Notes under the pieces: model-generated
The model's database searches: none
What the model saw: only the letters and a program-made list of their open reading frames with translations
What the model was told of the DNA's origin: nothing
In this document: piece by piece, positions 45,998 through 58,335 of the stretch
Layout: every line of letters begins with the position of its first letter
Numbering within the stretch: position 1 is the first letter of the stretch
Assembly (NCBI GenBank): GCA_036250195.1
Contig: JAVHZZ010000005.1
Coordinates: forward strand, 183,565,448 to 183,629,447
DNA length: 64,000 nucleotides
Reading direction: 5' to 3'
Origin: Mixophyes australis
Lineage: Eukaryota > Chordata > Amphibia > Anura > Limnodynastidae
Made by a program: the position numbers and the translations under genes

Positions 45998-47170
45998 TTA
46001 AGAGACGTGTCTGGTTTGAGTTGAATTCAACAGAGCAGATACCGCATGAGGTGTATAGACAGTTGAATCATGTCCTAATACTATGTCTTCGCTCTTACTT
46101 ACCAGAAGAGCAGTTGTTGCTACACTTCTTAGACACGTTGGGAGTGATCTTGCCACAGTGTCCAATTGTGCACTGTAGTATGCTAACGGTCTGCTAACGT
46201 CACCATGTTTTTGCGTCTGGACTCCTGCTGCACAACCATCAGCTTCCGTACAGTATAACTCAAAGGGATTTTCGTAATCTGGTATACCCAAGGCAGGTGC
46301 TCTAGTCAGGCTACCTTTAACATTACAGAATGCCTGCTCTGACTCCTCTGTGTGTGTAACATGCTCAGGTTTTGAGGATGAGACAAACTCCTGCAATAGT
46401 AACGCCAGATTAGAAAAACCTGGGATCCAGGATCTACAATATCCACACATCCCCAAGAAGGTACGGATTTGCTGTTGATTCTGTGGCAGAGTCATGTGAT
46501 GTATTGCCTGGATTCTGTCGTTGTCAAGTGTCTTAGCCCCTTGGTGGGACAGTGTCCCAAGTATTTAACCTTAGTCTGACATGGCTGTAACCTGTCATTT
46601 GCAATCTTGTGCCCTGTTTGCGAAAGATGAAGCAACAACAATTTAGTATCATGTAAACATAACATAAACGAATCAGAGCATAACAACAAATTGTCCACAT
46701 ATTGAATTAGAACATACCCATTGCTTGGTTGGATGGATTGTAAGCAGTCATGTAAGGATTGGGAGAAAATTTTAGGGCTATCAATGAACCCTTGGGGAAG
46801 TCTTGTCCATGTATATTGCACCCCCTTGTAGGAGAATACAAAAATATATTGACAGTCAGGGTGAAGACGGACCGAGAAAAAGGCAGAACACAGATCAATG
46901 ACAGTGAAATGACTGGCAGATGGTGGAATCTGCATGAGGTTGACAGCTGAATTGGGCACTATGGGGAATTGGCTCTCAACTACTTTGCTACCTCCCCTTA
47001 AGACCTGAACTAATCTATATCCTCTCCCCCCACTCTTCTTCACTGGAAAAATGGGACTATTGGCTGTGCTGGATGTACGAATTAAGATCCCATGTTGCAG
47101 CAGCCTCTTAATAACAGGATACACAGGATATACCCTCTTAGCCTGGATACTCATCATCATTAGCCTATCA
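45998..47170 (-). pseudogene. pol: ERV reverse transcriptase with altered active site
   Basis: The first frame (47160-46492) shows P-V-K-K-S-G-G-R-G-Y-R-L-V-Q, F-T-V-I-D-L-C-S-A-F-F-S, L-P-Q-G-F-I-D-S-P and then I-Q-Y-V-D-N-L-L-L. The normally invariant Y-x-D-D has become Y-V-D-N, so the third catalytic aspartate is lost. The thumb and connection (46495-45998: I-R-T-F-L-G-M-C-G-Y-C-R-S-W-I-P) lie in a second frame. The N-terminal side of the domain continues into the tandem array at 47170. Confidence 0.9.
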
Positions 47171-50100
47171 CGCAGTCCAGGTACATTTATTGGTGCGAAT
47201 CCTACAAGTTCAGGGTTTTTAATTTATATTGTGGAGACCCACTCTTCTACGCAGTCCAGGTACATTATTCGGTGCGATTCATACCAGTTGATGGTTTTCT
47301 TATTATATATATTGTGGTGACCCACTCCTCTACGCAGTCCAGATACATTTATTGGTGCGAATCATAAAAGTTCAGGGTTTTTAATATATATTGTGGTGAC
47401 CCACTCCTCTACGCAGTCCAGGTACATTTATTGGTGCGAATCATACAAGTTCAGGGTTTTTAATATATATTGTGGTGACCCACTCCTCTACGCAGTCCAG
47501 GTACATTTATTGGTGCGAATCATACAAGTTGATGTTTTTTTTTATTATATATATTGTGGTGACCCACTCCTCTACGCAGTCCAGGTACATTTATTGCTGC
47601 GAATCATACAAGTTGATGGTTTTCTTGTTATATATATTGTGGTGACCCACTCCTCTACGCAGTCCAGATACATTTATTGCTGCGAATCATACAAGTTCAG
47701 GGTTTTTAATATATATTGTGGTGACCCACTCCTCTACTCAGTCCAGGTACATTATTGGTGCGAATCCTACAAGTTCAGGGTTTTTAATTTATATTGTGGA
47801 GACCCACTCTTCTACGCAGTCCAGGTAGATTATTCGGTGCGATTCATACCAGTTGATGGTTTTCTTATTATATATATTGTGGTGACCCACTCCTCTACGC
47901 AGTCCAGATACATTTATTGGTGCAAATCATACAAGTTCAGGGTTTTTAATTTATATTGTGGTGACCCACTCTTCTACGCAGTCCAGGTACATTATTCGGT
48001 GCGATTCATACCAGTTGATGGTTTTCTTATTATATATATTGTGGTGACCCACTCCTCTACGCAGTCCAGATACATTTATTGGTGCGAATCATACAAGTTC
48101 AGGGTTTTTAATTTATATTGTGGTGACCCACTCCTCTACGCAGTCCAGGTACATTATTGGTGTGAATCCTACAAGTTCAGGGTTTTTAATTTATATTGTG
48201 GAGACCCACTCTTCTACGCAGTCCAGGTACATTATTCGGTGCGATTCATACCAGTTGATGGTTTTCTTATTATATATATTGTGGTGACCCACTCCTCTAC
48301 GCAGTCCAGATACATTTATTGGTGCGAATCATAAAAGTTCAGGGTTTTTAATATATATTGTGGTGACCCACTCCTCTACGCAGTCCAGGTACATTTATTG
48401 GTGCGAATCATACAAGTTCAGGGTTTTTAATATATATTGTGGTGACCCACTCCTCTACGCAGTCAGGTATATTTATTGGTGCGAATCCTACAAGTTCAGG
48501 GTTTTTAATTTATATTGTGGAGACCCACTCTTCTACGCAGTCCAGGTACATTATTCGGTGCGATTCATACCAGTTGATGGTTTTCTTATTATATATATTG
48601 TGGTGACCCACTCCTCTACGCAGTCCAGATACATTTATTGCTGCGAATCATACAAGTTCAGGGTTTTTAATATATATTGTGGTGACCCACTCCTCTACTC
48701 AGTCCAGGTACATTTATTGGTGCGAATCATACAAGTTCAGGGTTTTTAATTTATATTGTGGTGACCCACTCCTCTACGCAGTCCAGGTACATTATTGGTG
48801 CGAATCCTACAAGTTCAGGGTTTTTAATTTATATTGTGGAGACCCACTCTTCTACGCAGTCCAGGTACATTATTCGGTGCGATTCATACCAGTTGATGGT
48901 TTTCTTATTATATATATTGTGGTGACCCACTCCTCTACGCAGTCCAGATACATTTATTGGTGCGAATCATACAAGTTCAGGGTTTTTAATTTATATTGTG
49001 GTGACCCACTCTTCTACGCAGTCCAGGTACATTATTCGGTGCGATTCATACCAGTTGATGGTTTTCTTATTATATATATTGTGGTGACCCACTCCTCTAC
49101 GCAGTCCAGATACATTTATTGGTGCGAATCATACAAGTTCAGGGTTTTTAATTTATATTGTGGTGACCCACTCCTCTACGCAGTCCAGGTACATTATTGG
49201 TGTGAATCCTACAAGTTCAGGGTTTTTAATTTATATTGTGGAGACCCACTCTTCTACGCAGTCCAGGTACATTATTCGGTGCGATTCATACCAGTTGATG
49301 GTTTTCTTATTATATATATTGTGGTGACCCACTCCTCTACGCAGTCCAGATACATTTATTGGTGCGAATCATAAAAGTTCAGGGTTTTTAATATATATTG
49401 TGGTGACCCACTCCTCTACGCAGTCCAGGTACATTTATTGGTGCGAATCATACAAGTTCAGGGTTTTTAATATATATTGTGGTGACCCACTCCTCTACGC
49501 AGTCAGGTATATTTATTGGTGCGAATCCTACAAGTTCAGGGTTTTTAATTTATATTGTGGAGACCCACTCTTCTACGCAGTCCAGGTACATTATTCGGTG
49601 CGATTCATACCAGTTGATGGTTTTCTTATTATATATATTGTGGTGACCCACTCCTCTACGCAGTCCAGATACATTTATTGCTGCGATTCATACAAGTTCA
49701 GGGTTTTTAATATATATTGTGGTGACCCACTCCTCTACTCAGTCCAGGTACATTTATTGGTGCGAATCATACAAGTTCAGGGTTTTTAATTTATATTGTG
49801 GTGACCCACTCCTCTACGCAGTCCAGGTACATTATTGGTGCGAATCCTACAAGTTCAGGGTTTTTAATTTATATTGTGGAGACCCACTCTTCTACGCAGT
49901 CCAGGTACATTATTCGGTGCGATTCATACCAGTTGATGGTTTTCTTATTATATATATTGTGGTGACCCACTCCTCTACGCAGTCCAGATACATTTATTGG
50001 TGCGAATCATACAAGTTCAGGGTTTTTAATTTATATTGTGGTGACCCACTCTTCTACGCAGTCCAGGTACATTATTCGGTGCGATTCATACCAGTTGATG

Positions 50101-50712
50101 GTTTTCTTATTATATATATTGTGGTGACCCACTCCTCTACGCAGTCCAGATACATTTATTGGTGCGAATCATACAAGTTCAGGGTTTTTAATTTATATTG
50201 TGGTGACCCACTCCTCTACGCAGTCCAGGTACATTATTGGTGTGAATCCTACAAGTTCAGGGTTTTTAATTTATATTGTGGAGACCCACTCTTCTACGCA
50301 GTCCAGGTACATTATTCGGTGCGATTCATACCAGTTGATGGTTTTCTTATTATATATATTGTGGTGACCCACTCCTCTACGCAGTCCAGATACATTTATT
50401 GGTGCGAATCATAAAAGTTCAGGGTTTTTAATATATATTGTGGTGACCCACTCCTCTACGCAGTCCAGGTACATTTATTGGTGCGAATCATACAAGTTCA
50501 GGGTTTTTAATATATATTGTGGTGACCCACTCCTCTACGCAGTCAGGTATATTTATTGGTGCGAATCATACAAGTTGATGGTTTTCTTATTATATATATT
50601 GTGGTGACCCACTCCTCTACGCAGTCCAGGTACATTTATTGCTGCGAATCATACAAGTTGATGGTTTTCTTATTATATATATTGTGGTGACCCACTCCTC
50701 TACGCAGTCCAG
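47170..50712. repeat. Tandem array of about 80-bp monomers with 1040-bp higher-order units
   Basis: About 44 monomers of 79-82 bp share GTGACCCACTCCTCTACGCA, then GTCCAGGTACATT, GGTGCGAATC and a variable end (TTCAGGGTTTTTAAT or TTGATGGTTTTCTTATTAT). A marker variant (ATAAAAGTTC) recurs at 47364, 48331, 49371 and 50411. The last two intervals are exactly 1040 bp, and the two 1040-bp blocks are nearly identical. Long plus-strand frames through the array (for example 47393-48334) exist only because the monomer lacks stops in that phase. Confidence 0.95.
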
Positions 50713-51008
50713 AAAGATACCTCGTTGCAACGTTTTGGACTAATAACTATATTTTAAGGTGTTCAGAATACACTGTAAATTAGTGGAAATGCTTGTTATT
50801 GAATGTTATTGAGGTTAATAGTAGCGTAGGAGTGAAAATAATCCCAAAAACTTGATTTTTAAACTTTTTATGTTTTTTTCAAAAAAAATCCGAATCCAAA
50901 ACCTTAAATCCGAACCGAGACCTTTCGTCAAGTGTTTTGCGAGACAAATCTGAACCCCAAAAATAATGAAAATCCGGATCCAAAACACAAAACACGAGAC
51001 CTCAAAAG
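50713..51008. mobile_element. Unclassified interspersed repeat next to the array
   Basis: AT-rich DNA with repeated motifs of the type AATCCGAATCCAAAACC and GAATCCGGATCC, ending GGTGCACATCCCTAA before a TA microsatellite. The composition is that of a common frog repeat, but I cannot assign a superfamily. Confidence 0.45.
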
Positions 51009-51024
51009 TCGCCGGTGCACATCC

Positions 51025-51067
<43 letters not shown>
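51009..51067. repeat. (TA)n microsatellite
   Basis: Uninterrupted TA run of about 57 bp. Confidence 0.95.
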
Positions 51068-51070
<3 letters not shown>

Positions 51071-51409
51071 CAGGGTCACCAAGTGCTGCGTTGGTCCAAT
51101 TTGTAATGTGTTGTAGTTTTAATATATTAGCAAATTATTTGGTAAATATAGACCAAAATGCTATTTAGACGAAAAGATTTCTTGCTTTGTCGTGTTGTCA
51201 CAAGGTTTCCTTCCAGCAGTCAAACAGTCAAACATTTGTTAACGACCAAAAAATTATGTTTTCAATATTTGTCGCTTTGTGGTATAATAGATTACCTTTG
51301 TGATACTGAATAACTATGCAAGATTGGGCAGCTTTAGCTTGAGAGCTGTGAAGGACATTCGCTAACAAACAAACAAGAAAAATGAACTTATTTTCTATAT
51401 ATATGAAAC

Positions 51410-51411
<2 letters not shown>

Positions 51412-51483
<72 letters not shown>
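51412..51483. repeat. (TA)n microsatellite with ACATATACAT interruption
   Basis: TA run of about 72 bp. Confidence 0.95.
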
Positions 51484-51485
<2 letters not shown>

Positions 51486-53319
51486 GTTTTTATTATCTTT
51501 CTTTATTTTTAATTTTTTTATTTTCACATTTCAGCCTCAATTTTTTTTGCCAAGTAAACAAGTACTAACCAAGCTTCCTTCATTTAACGCCAACATGAAG
51601 CAGTTAATACATGACAGGGGGCCACAGTACATATATTCACCATTCTTTTGCTCCATTGTACAAGCTTATGCATTTTGCACATACATGGTGTATATACACT
51701 ACTGCAAAGTGATGACATCTGATTGGAATTTTATGCCATTGGAGGTGAGGTTGGAACTTTTTTGTAAGCCCTACCTATGCCTAACTCATGCTAAATGCAA
51801 ACGTGCAACCTCTGTTGTTATAGTTTATCTTCCAATAAATCAACATCCCCAAAGTACTGTCATTTAATTCCATGTTTGACAGTCATATCTTGACTTGTCA
51901 TGAGTTTCATTAATATTTTAGATTTGTAATTGCTTTCCAGTGCGTACAACATTCTTTGCATATGCATAAGAGAGCTCCCAGCTTCCCATTGAAAATCTAG
52001 GTTTATGTCATCTTCAAGCAGATGTCTTTATCCAGCTTGATTTTTGTACTGACAAATCTCTGTAATTCCTCATAAATGAAAGAAGCACCTCCAAATAATT
52101 ATTTAAAATGATTGTGTATTTATTTAGTATAATGTTTGTATATACAGTATTTTTGTATTGATATGAACTATAATATTTTTGTGTTTTATGTTTTCATCTA
52201 AAATTCCTACTATTTATTGTTAGTAAATAACAAGTAAAAAAACAAAACAAATTCAATATAAGTTCAAAAACTCAGTATATTTGTTTTTTGCTCATATCAG
52301 TTGGACTTGTTGTGTTGGGTATGCATAGTGTTCTCTGCCTGCATAAAATGTTATTGCATTTGTAATACGATTATAGCAAGCGGGCATGACAAGTTGGGGA
52401 GAGGTAACCTATCTGTGCATACTGTGTACTGATTACTGATTTCCCCTGCAAAATGTCCAGTAAATCTATTTTGGAATGTTGGCAAGTGTGGAATCGGTAA
52501 TTCACAACTCTTTCTGGAAAAACCCTGCATTGTCACTTAGACAGCAGGGTGCTTATTTACAGTTGGATGTATATTGACATAAGAAATGTATTTCTGTACC
52601 CTACATGTGTACCAAAAAAGTATGCATATACCTTTTTCCAGATTTTGGCACATCTTGAACTTACGACTCCTTACGCCTGCAGAAGCGGGTTGTTGGATGA
52701 AAGGGCAAGCATAGGTATAGGCTTACTAAAGTAAGGACGTATTCACACAATTATGATTCGGTAAGACCTGGAGGCATCTGCTGCTATGCCTGCCAGGAGG
52801 CATATATCTTTCGTGGGTTCATCAATACGCAGTGATGGTCACGATCAGCAACACTAACTAGACACTTCAGGTTGGCTGATTGCATATTAATACTGCTGTA
52901 TTCCTAGCTCTGTGTTTTTATTGACCCACAAATTTTACAATGGAAGTCAGAGTTAGGATGTGTGATGTCAGAGAAGGTGGTTAGGGCTGGACTTCTGTTG
53001 AAGCTTAGGATTAGAAACAGGGAGCAGTTCAATAAGGTTATTATTGAATAAAAACAAAGAGGGTGGGTTGCGCTATCTATGAGTGTATGTAGCAGCCAAA
53101 AAAACAAACCTGTCCGTGTGCGGGAGGGAATCCCTACCCTCCCAAGGAAAAACCGATAATGTGTATATATATCAGGTCCTAGGCGCTGGTAGATGATGAA
53201 AGTGTGGCAGGATAGGTGGTATATGTTATTTATTGTAACTTGATGTGCACAAAATACTTTCCGGCCATGTGCACCGGATTATATGCTAAGCACACAAACA
53301 AACAAACCACGGCTATGAC
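51484..53319. other. Unassigned AT-rich DNA with a conserved-element-like stretch
   Basis: No gene recognised. Positions 51880-52080 look like a conserved non-coding element: mixed composition, several homeodomain-type TAAT sites, and TTTGCATATGCATAA at 51955-51969, which resembles a dimeric POU-factor site. Confidence 0.4.
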
Positions 53320-53395
53320 CGAGAGGTGAAGGGTGAATATATCAGTCCGTACACATTTATGTGTATGGACTGATATATTCACCCTTCACCTCTCG
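53320..53395. repeat. 76-bp near-perfect hairpin
   Basis: The 35-bp arms (CGAGAGGTGAAGGGTGAATA ... and its complement ending at 53395) differ at one position and are separated by a 6-base loop ATTTAT. RNA from either strand could fold into a microRNA-precursor-like stem. No flanking feature explains it. Confidence 0.92.
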
Positions 53396-53602
53396 AGCAG
53401 AAGGTTATTATTGAGCCTATTAGTTAAGCATAACTCCACAACGCCTGTTCTGCTAAATTGAAGCACTGAAAAAATAATATCTTGATTAAATTCTTTTTTT
53501 CAGCGCAGGTCTCCTTAACATAAATAGGGATATTGACCTGCCCCAGAAAATAAAAAAAGGTAGATATAGGTTTTATATAAGGTAACTTATCTATAATATA
53601 AT
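53396..53602. other. Unassigned DNA
   Basis: No gene or repeat recognised. Confidence 0.4.
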
Positions 53603-53652
53603 GGACAGTATAGTGGTTAGCATTGCTGCCTCACAGAGCTGGGGTCATAGAC
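53603..53652 (+). mobile_element. SINE head fragment
   Basis: GGACAGTATAGTGGTTAGCA followed by TTGCTGCCTCACAG matches the tRNA-like head of the SINE at 5973-6330. The rest of the SINE is absent. Confidence 0.6.
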
Positions 53653-56600
53653 CACCACAAAAGAGCAATAACAGGTAAAAAATAGACGTTGATCAAAAAT
53701 ACGATGTTGTAGATAGACTAAAAAAGTATTTTTTCAGATTTGATGGGGGGAATAAAGTCAAGATTACTGCATTAATAAATAGAAAAAATGAAACAAACAG
53801 TTGTGTATAATTTAAAATGGATAATTTTAGAAACGTATGGGAATGGTTTAGCTTGTATTGTTCGGTCAGCCATTTAAAAACAGTGAAATTCAAAATATAT
53901 TTACTGCATAGCTGCACTGAAAATTGTTTTAGTGAATGCCTGGAATTATTGCTATGCGTGCATCAGAATTATCTCCAGTGAAACCATGGAGATTCTGCAT
54001 TTCATAAGTCTTCTGTTAAATGACAGACCTTGCTATATGTTGAATTCTCCTTTTCATACACATGTAAGGGACACAATTGTACCTGCTTTTACAACGTAAT
54101 GCTCCCCCCATTATTTATGAAATCCTACAACTGCCCATGTTTCTTGTTCGAACACTACTTAGTAAAACTTAAGTTTTAGCCAGTAGATGGCAGTGCATGA
54201 GTGAGAAATAGCCTGCAGTCCTGTGGACCAAATTATTTGAACAAGGGTATGTTAGACTAGCACACATTCAGTTCAGTCAGTTCATTGTTAAGTTAACTAT
54301 GTTGAGACTTAGAAAAATATCCAACAAACCACAGGTGTTGCTCTGCAAGTGCTTTATCTGAAACACAACTGCGGCAGCTCTTAGAATAAAGAAGTGGAAC
54401 ACATATGTTTGTTATTCATTTATTCAAAGCTATACTTTCTGTCAATCATCCTTTAAATCACTGCATGCCGCAGGAAAGGCTCCTCTTAAGAAAACAATTG
54501 CTAGTACACAGGAGATTCTAACATGTGCTTCCTTGGTGTCATACTGACAAAGCATGAAACATTTTTGCTGAAAATCTCAGTATGTATAAATCAATTTGTA
54601 AGCGAGCTGAGACTTCTGCCTTCTGAGAGACCCTTTTGGCCAAAAGCTAAAAAGTGTAACAAGACTATGGAACTGGAAGTTTGTTACTTTTGTTGCTAAA
54701 TTGCCAGATTTGATTAAGAGTAGACAAGTAATGTCCTTTGAACGTACACTTTTTTTTATTATTATGCATTGATCAATAACTAGCCACATGATCTACATGG
54801 TACATTAGCTGTTTTGCTATGTTTATTTTCAATAATAATTATGCAATTTTATTATAACTACTTTTAGATGTTTACTCGGTACTTTTATCTGTACTGTAGA
54901 GCTGCTTTGTTATAAACAATATTATAAATTGGCACTAATGCACCAGACAAGTGAGTCAACAAAACCAGCAATTTTATTTATTAATGTGCGTGCATGATAT
55001 TTTTCGGTCTGGATATAGAGATAGGGAGATAGGGACTACAGGCCTAAATCAAAGGAACAGCAAACTCAAAGAGGCAGCTTTTAACATGCATTGGGCACAT
55101 TTTATTTTTCTTCCATCATCAAAGAAAAGTAAATAATGGAACCCCCACCCCCCAAAAAACCCCAATGTAAGCTTATCTGAGGGTGGGATGTTAAATTGAC
55201 TGTCTGTGGGGAGTCTGAGTAACAATTATGTGACAGTGGATTAAACCCATTGTATTTGGCTCCAGTGATGCTATAGAACAGTGGTGTTAATTGTGCTAGA
55301 TTTAAGGGACTTCCAAAGGACTGGAAAAACTTCAATGGGCAGCACATTACTTTTTATTAATTAAAATGAATGAAAATTATAATCAATTTTGTTGATATAC
55401 CTGCAACCAAGGAGGAACTTCACTGTGGTTGAAGGGGATTCTACTGATACTATGAGCCACTGGCATCAAAGACCCTTATTAAGGTGCTGGTGTACTGACA
55501 AAAAGCATAAACAGAGCTGAGTTTGCCAACATTAGCAATGATAGTAGTAGTAGTAGTAGTGCCACTTAATTGCTAGAGCTTACAAGGACCTAAAAGATTG
55601 CTCTTTTACACCATTCACAGGGAACTCAATGAATCTGGATAATTTTTGCAGATTTCAGCTGAAAATTCTAGCGTAAAGGGAATATAGATTTAAGTGTTCA
55701 AGAAATGACTACCAATTGCATTCATCATACATATAGGCCACAAGAATTTGATTAAGAGGTACACAAAAAAGTGTGTGTGTTATCCAAACCATACAAAACA
55801 TTTACTTTTCAGTTATTTACTTGTCTAATGTGCAACTGTAGGCTTATATAATACCACAACGCCAAATCACAAAATAACATTGAATACATTTACCCCTGGT
55901 AAGCCCCAGGATGTCCAGGCCTGTTCTAAGGTTGCCAATAATTTTGTCCAGCCCATTTAAAGATTTCTGTGTGGCATAAGCTACAATTTTTTCTACGTTT
56001 TGTGTTTTATTTCACTGCAATCCAAAGAAATACATGTAGATAATGTGCATACCAAAATATTTTTACTTTAAACAATTTTATGGAAGAAATGGTGCATTAT
56101 TAGAAACAACTGCAAGAGTGTAGTTATTTTGGGTCACGACTTGTATATATGTTTTTTCTTAAATTCACAAACTTTATTCATAAAGTTTATATTTGTGAAA
56201 GCTGGTGGTAAACCAAGTAGTATTTAGAACAAAGTCTAAACAAGCATTTTTGCTAATGTAAATGGGCTACCCGTTTTTCACTGGCAAAAGGGCTTTTAGT
56301 AACTGTTTGACTGCATTTAAGACATAACTAGTTTGATAAATTTGGCCTCATAATCAGGTATGATTTTTTCAAAGACATATTGGTATTCAACATCTTTTCT
56401 GGTTTTATGTTCATATACCTGCATATGTGTCAGTAAGTAAGATCTATTTTCAGTTAGTATAGACCTTCGGTGAATGACCTGGACATCTTTAGACACAATA
56501 CAAATATAGTGCCTTCTGGCTCATGAGCCTGTAGAAGAAACTTTTCTTACAGAAATTGATTTTCTAAGTCATAATCACAGACAGCGATAGTCAAAGAAAA

Positions 56601-56739
56601 CATCCCCATCAATGCCAATTTGATTAATTCCCTGTATTATATACCTAATAATGCTTTATAGCTATTTACTATAATATCTATGTATAGCATTTAAAAGGAC
56701 CGAATTTTGTTGAGTATGGTATCTTTAGTTTTATATAAT
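53653..56739. other. Unassigned AT-rich DNA
   Basis: No gene recognised. It includes an (AGT)n microsatellite at about 55538-55560 and a CTCF-like motif at 54180-54194. Confidence 0.45.
54180..54194 (+). promoter_or_regulatory. CTCF-consensus motif
   Basis: CCAGTAGATGGCAGT fits the core CCASYAGRKGGCRSY at every position. Occupancy is unknown. Confidence 0.45.
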
Positions 56740-58108
56740 TTGCTTTCGCAAAAGTGTCTATTGTCTCAGTAGTTTATTATTTCTATGCATTACTTTCTAA
56801 TCGCTCTTTCACTGTTAATTTCTCTGGGGCCACCGCAAGGCTCAGTGCTAGGTCCTCTGTTTTCTCTATCTATACCGTTTCTCTTGGAAATCTAATAAAT
56901 TCTTTTGGATTTCAGTTTCATCTCTATGCGGATGATACCCAAATCTATCTATCCTCTCCTGATCTCTCGACATCTGTGTTGTCCCGTGTAACTTACTGTC
57001 TTTCTGCCATTTCATCTTGGATGTCCTCTCGCCAACTCAAACTTAATCTTTCTAAAACAGAGTTAATAATATTCCCACCCACCAAAAAGAGCATAGCTGA
57101 GATTTCTATCTCTGTTGATAACATGACCATAAATCCCACCCCACAAGCTCGCTGCCTAGGTGTAATCCTCGACTCACACCTATCCTTTATTCCCCACATT
57201 GATTCTATATCTAAATCATGTTATATACATCTAAAAAACATTTCCAGACTTTGCACATATCTCACACAAGACACAGCAAAAACCTTAATTCATACACTTA
57301 TCATCTCCCGCATTGACAATTGCAATTCTCTCCTTACTGGTCTTCCCCAAAACAGACTCAAACCCCTACAATCTATTTTGCACGCAGCGACAAGATTGAT
57401 TTTCCTTGCAAATCGTTATTCCTCTGCTGAATCACTCTGTTTGTCTCTACACTGGTTGCCTGTTTTCTACCGAATCCAATATAAAATACTTTTACTAACC
57501 TACAAGGCCATGAACAAAGCTGCACCAACATACATCTCTTCTCTTGTCTCAAAATATCTCCCAACACGACAACTCCGTTCTGCACAAGATCTGCGTCTCT
57601 CATCCACCCTCATTACATCCTCCCATTCCCGGTTACAGAACTTTTTTCGGGCTGCACCCACTCTATGGAATTATCTCCCTTGGACAATAAAACTCTCCTC
57701 TGGTATACAAACTTTCAAGCGTTCTCTGAAAATCCACCTCTTCAGACAAGCTTATAATATTCCTCAACCACTCTCTTAACCTCACTACATTACCCTATTA
57801 CCACCCGTTACACAATTTCACACAAGACAACTACCCCCTGACCAACATTGTTGTATGACAGGATCATTTAGCTTATGAGTCACTTTTACCTTTGCAGTCT
57901 GGCTGGGCCGAAATGCAAAATGTAGACTTAACCTCATGTATCAAACTCCCATTGTCCTATAGATTGTAAGCTTGCGAGCAAGCCTTCTCACCTCGTTGTC
58001 TGTTTTACCCAGTTTGTTTATTAGTTTACTGTGTTTGTCCCCAATTGTAAAGCGCTACGGAATATGTTGGCGCTATATAAATAAATGGTGATGATGATGA
58101 TGATGAAG
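56740..58108 (+). mobile_element. L2-type LINE, 3' half
   Basis: It covers the palm-to-C-terminus of the L2 ORF2 and a 3'UTR of about 330 bp that ends GGCGCTATATAAATAAATGG plus a (GAT)n tail. The 5' half is missing, as is usual for LINE insertions. The 3' terminus matches the tails of the SINE copies in this window. Confidence 0.92.
56754..57779 (+). pseudogene. L2 ORF2 reverse transcriptase, C-terminal part
   Basis: The open frame carries [11 protein letters not shown] (Y-A-D-D active site at about 56920-56935), [25 protein letters not shown], and the A-A-T-R-L-I / L-H-W-L-P-V / [10 protein letters not shown] blocks down to [10 protein letters not shown] at the end. The upstream P-P-Q-G-S-V-L-G-P block (about 56830-56860) lies in a neighbouring frame, so two compensating frameshifts flank it. 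This is the longest non-satellite frame in the window. Confidence 0.92.
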
Positions 58109-58276
58109 ATATAGGGCCTGATGCAGAGGTGATTGAAATTGAAACATAGAAATAGCATAGAAATAGTGTATTTACACCCATATACTGAATCATACACATC
58201 TTAAAATCCGTGCAGGTCTACATCAGTATCATATGTGTCCGTTTTATACCAGGCACACGTCACTTATGCTTATGTC

Positions 58277-58335
58277 CAGTGGTCGAAGTGGAAATTTAGA
58301 AGTATCGGTATGAAAAATGTAATGGGAACAACACA
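58277..58335. mobile_element. Half of a hAT-type MITE (family of 9710-9832)
   Basis: CAGTGGTCGAAGTGGAAATT followed by GTAATGGGAA matches the left half of the copy at 9710. The right end is missing. Confidence 0.6.

Larger units (their letters stand above)
40292..47170 (-). mobile_element. Endogenous retrovirus, 5' part replaced by a tandem array
   Basis: On the minus strand: pol (47170-44343), env (about 43960-41182, split by an L2 LINE), polypurine tract and 3' LTR (41113 to about 40292). The 5' LTR, gag and protease are absent. At 47170 the pol frame runs into the satellite array. The pol order (RT, RNase H, integrase) and an env with a C-terminal membrane anchor mark a retrovirus rather than a gypsy element. 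I would place it near gamma/epsilon-like ERVs, with low certainty. All frames are damaged. Confidence 0.9.

Noticed and set aside
47393..50414. Long plus-strand frames of 313, 231 and 129 codons
   Set aside because: They run through the tandem array and exist because the monomer lacks stops in that phase. The amino-acid repeats follow DNA monomers, and there is no start context or conserved domain.
47170..50712. CRISPR-like regular repetition
   Set aside because: The units are head-to-tail with no unique spacers, and the context is a vertebrate genome. It is a satellite.
51228..51867. Frames with long Ile-Tyr runs on both strands
   Set aside because: They are products of the TA microsatellite and not proteins.
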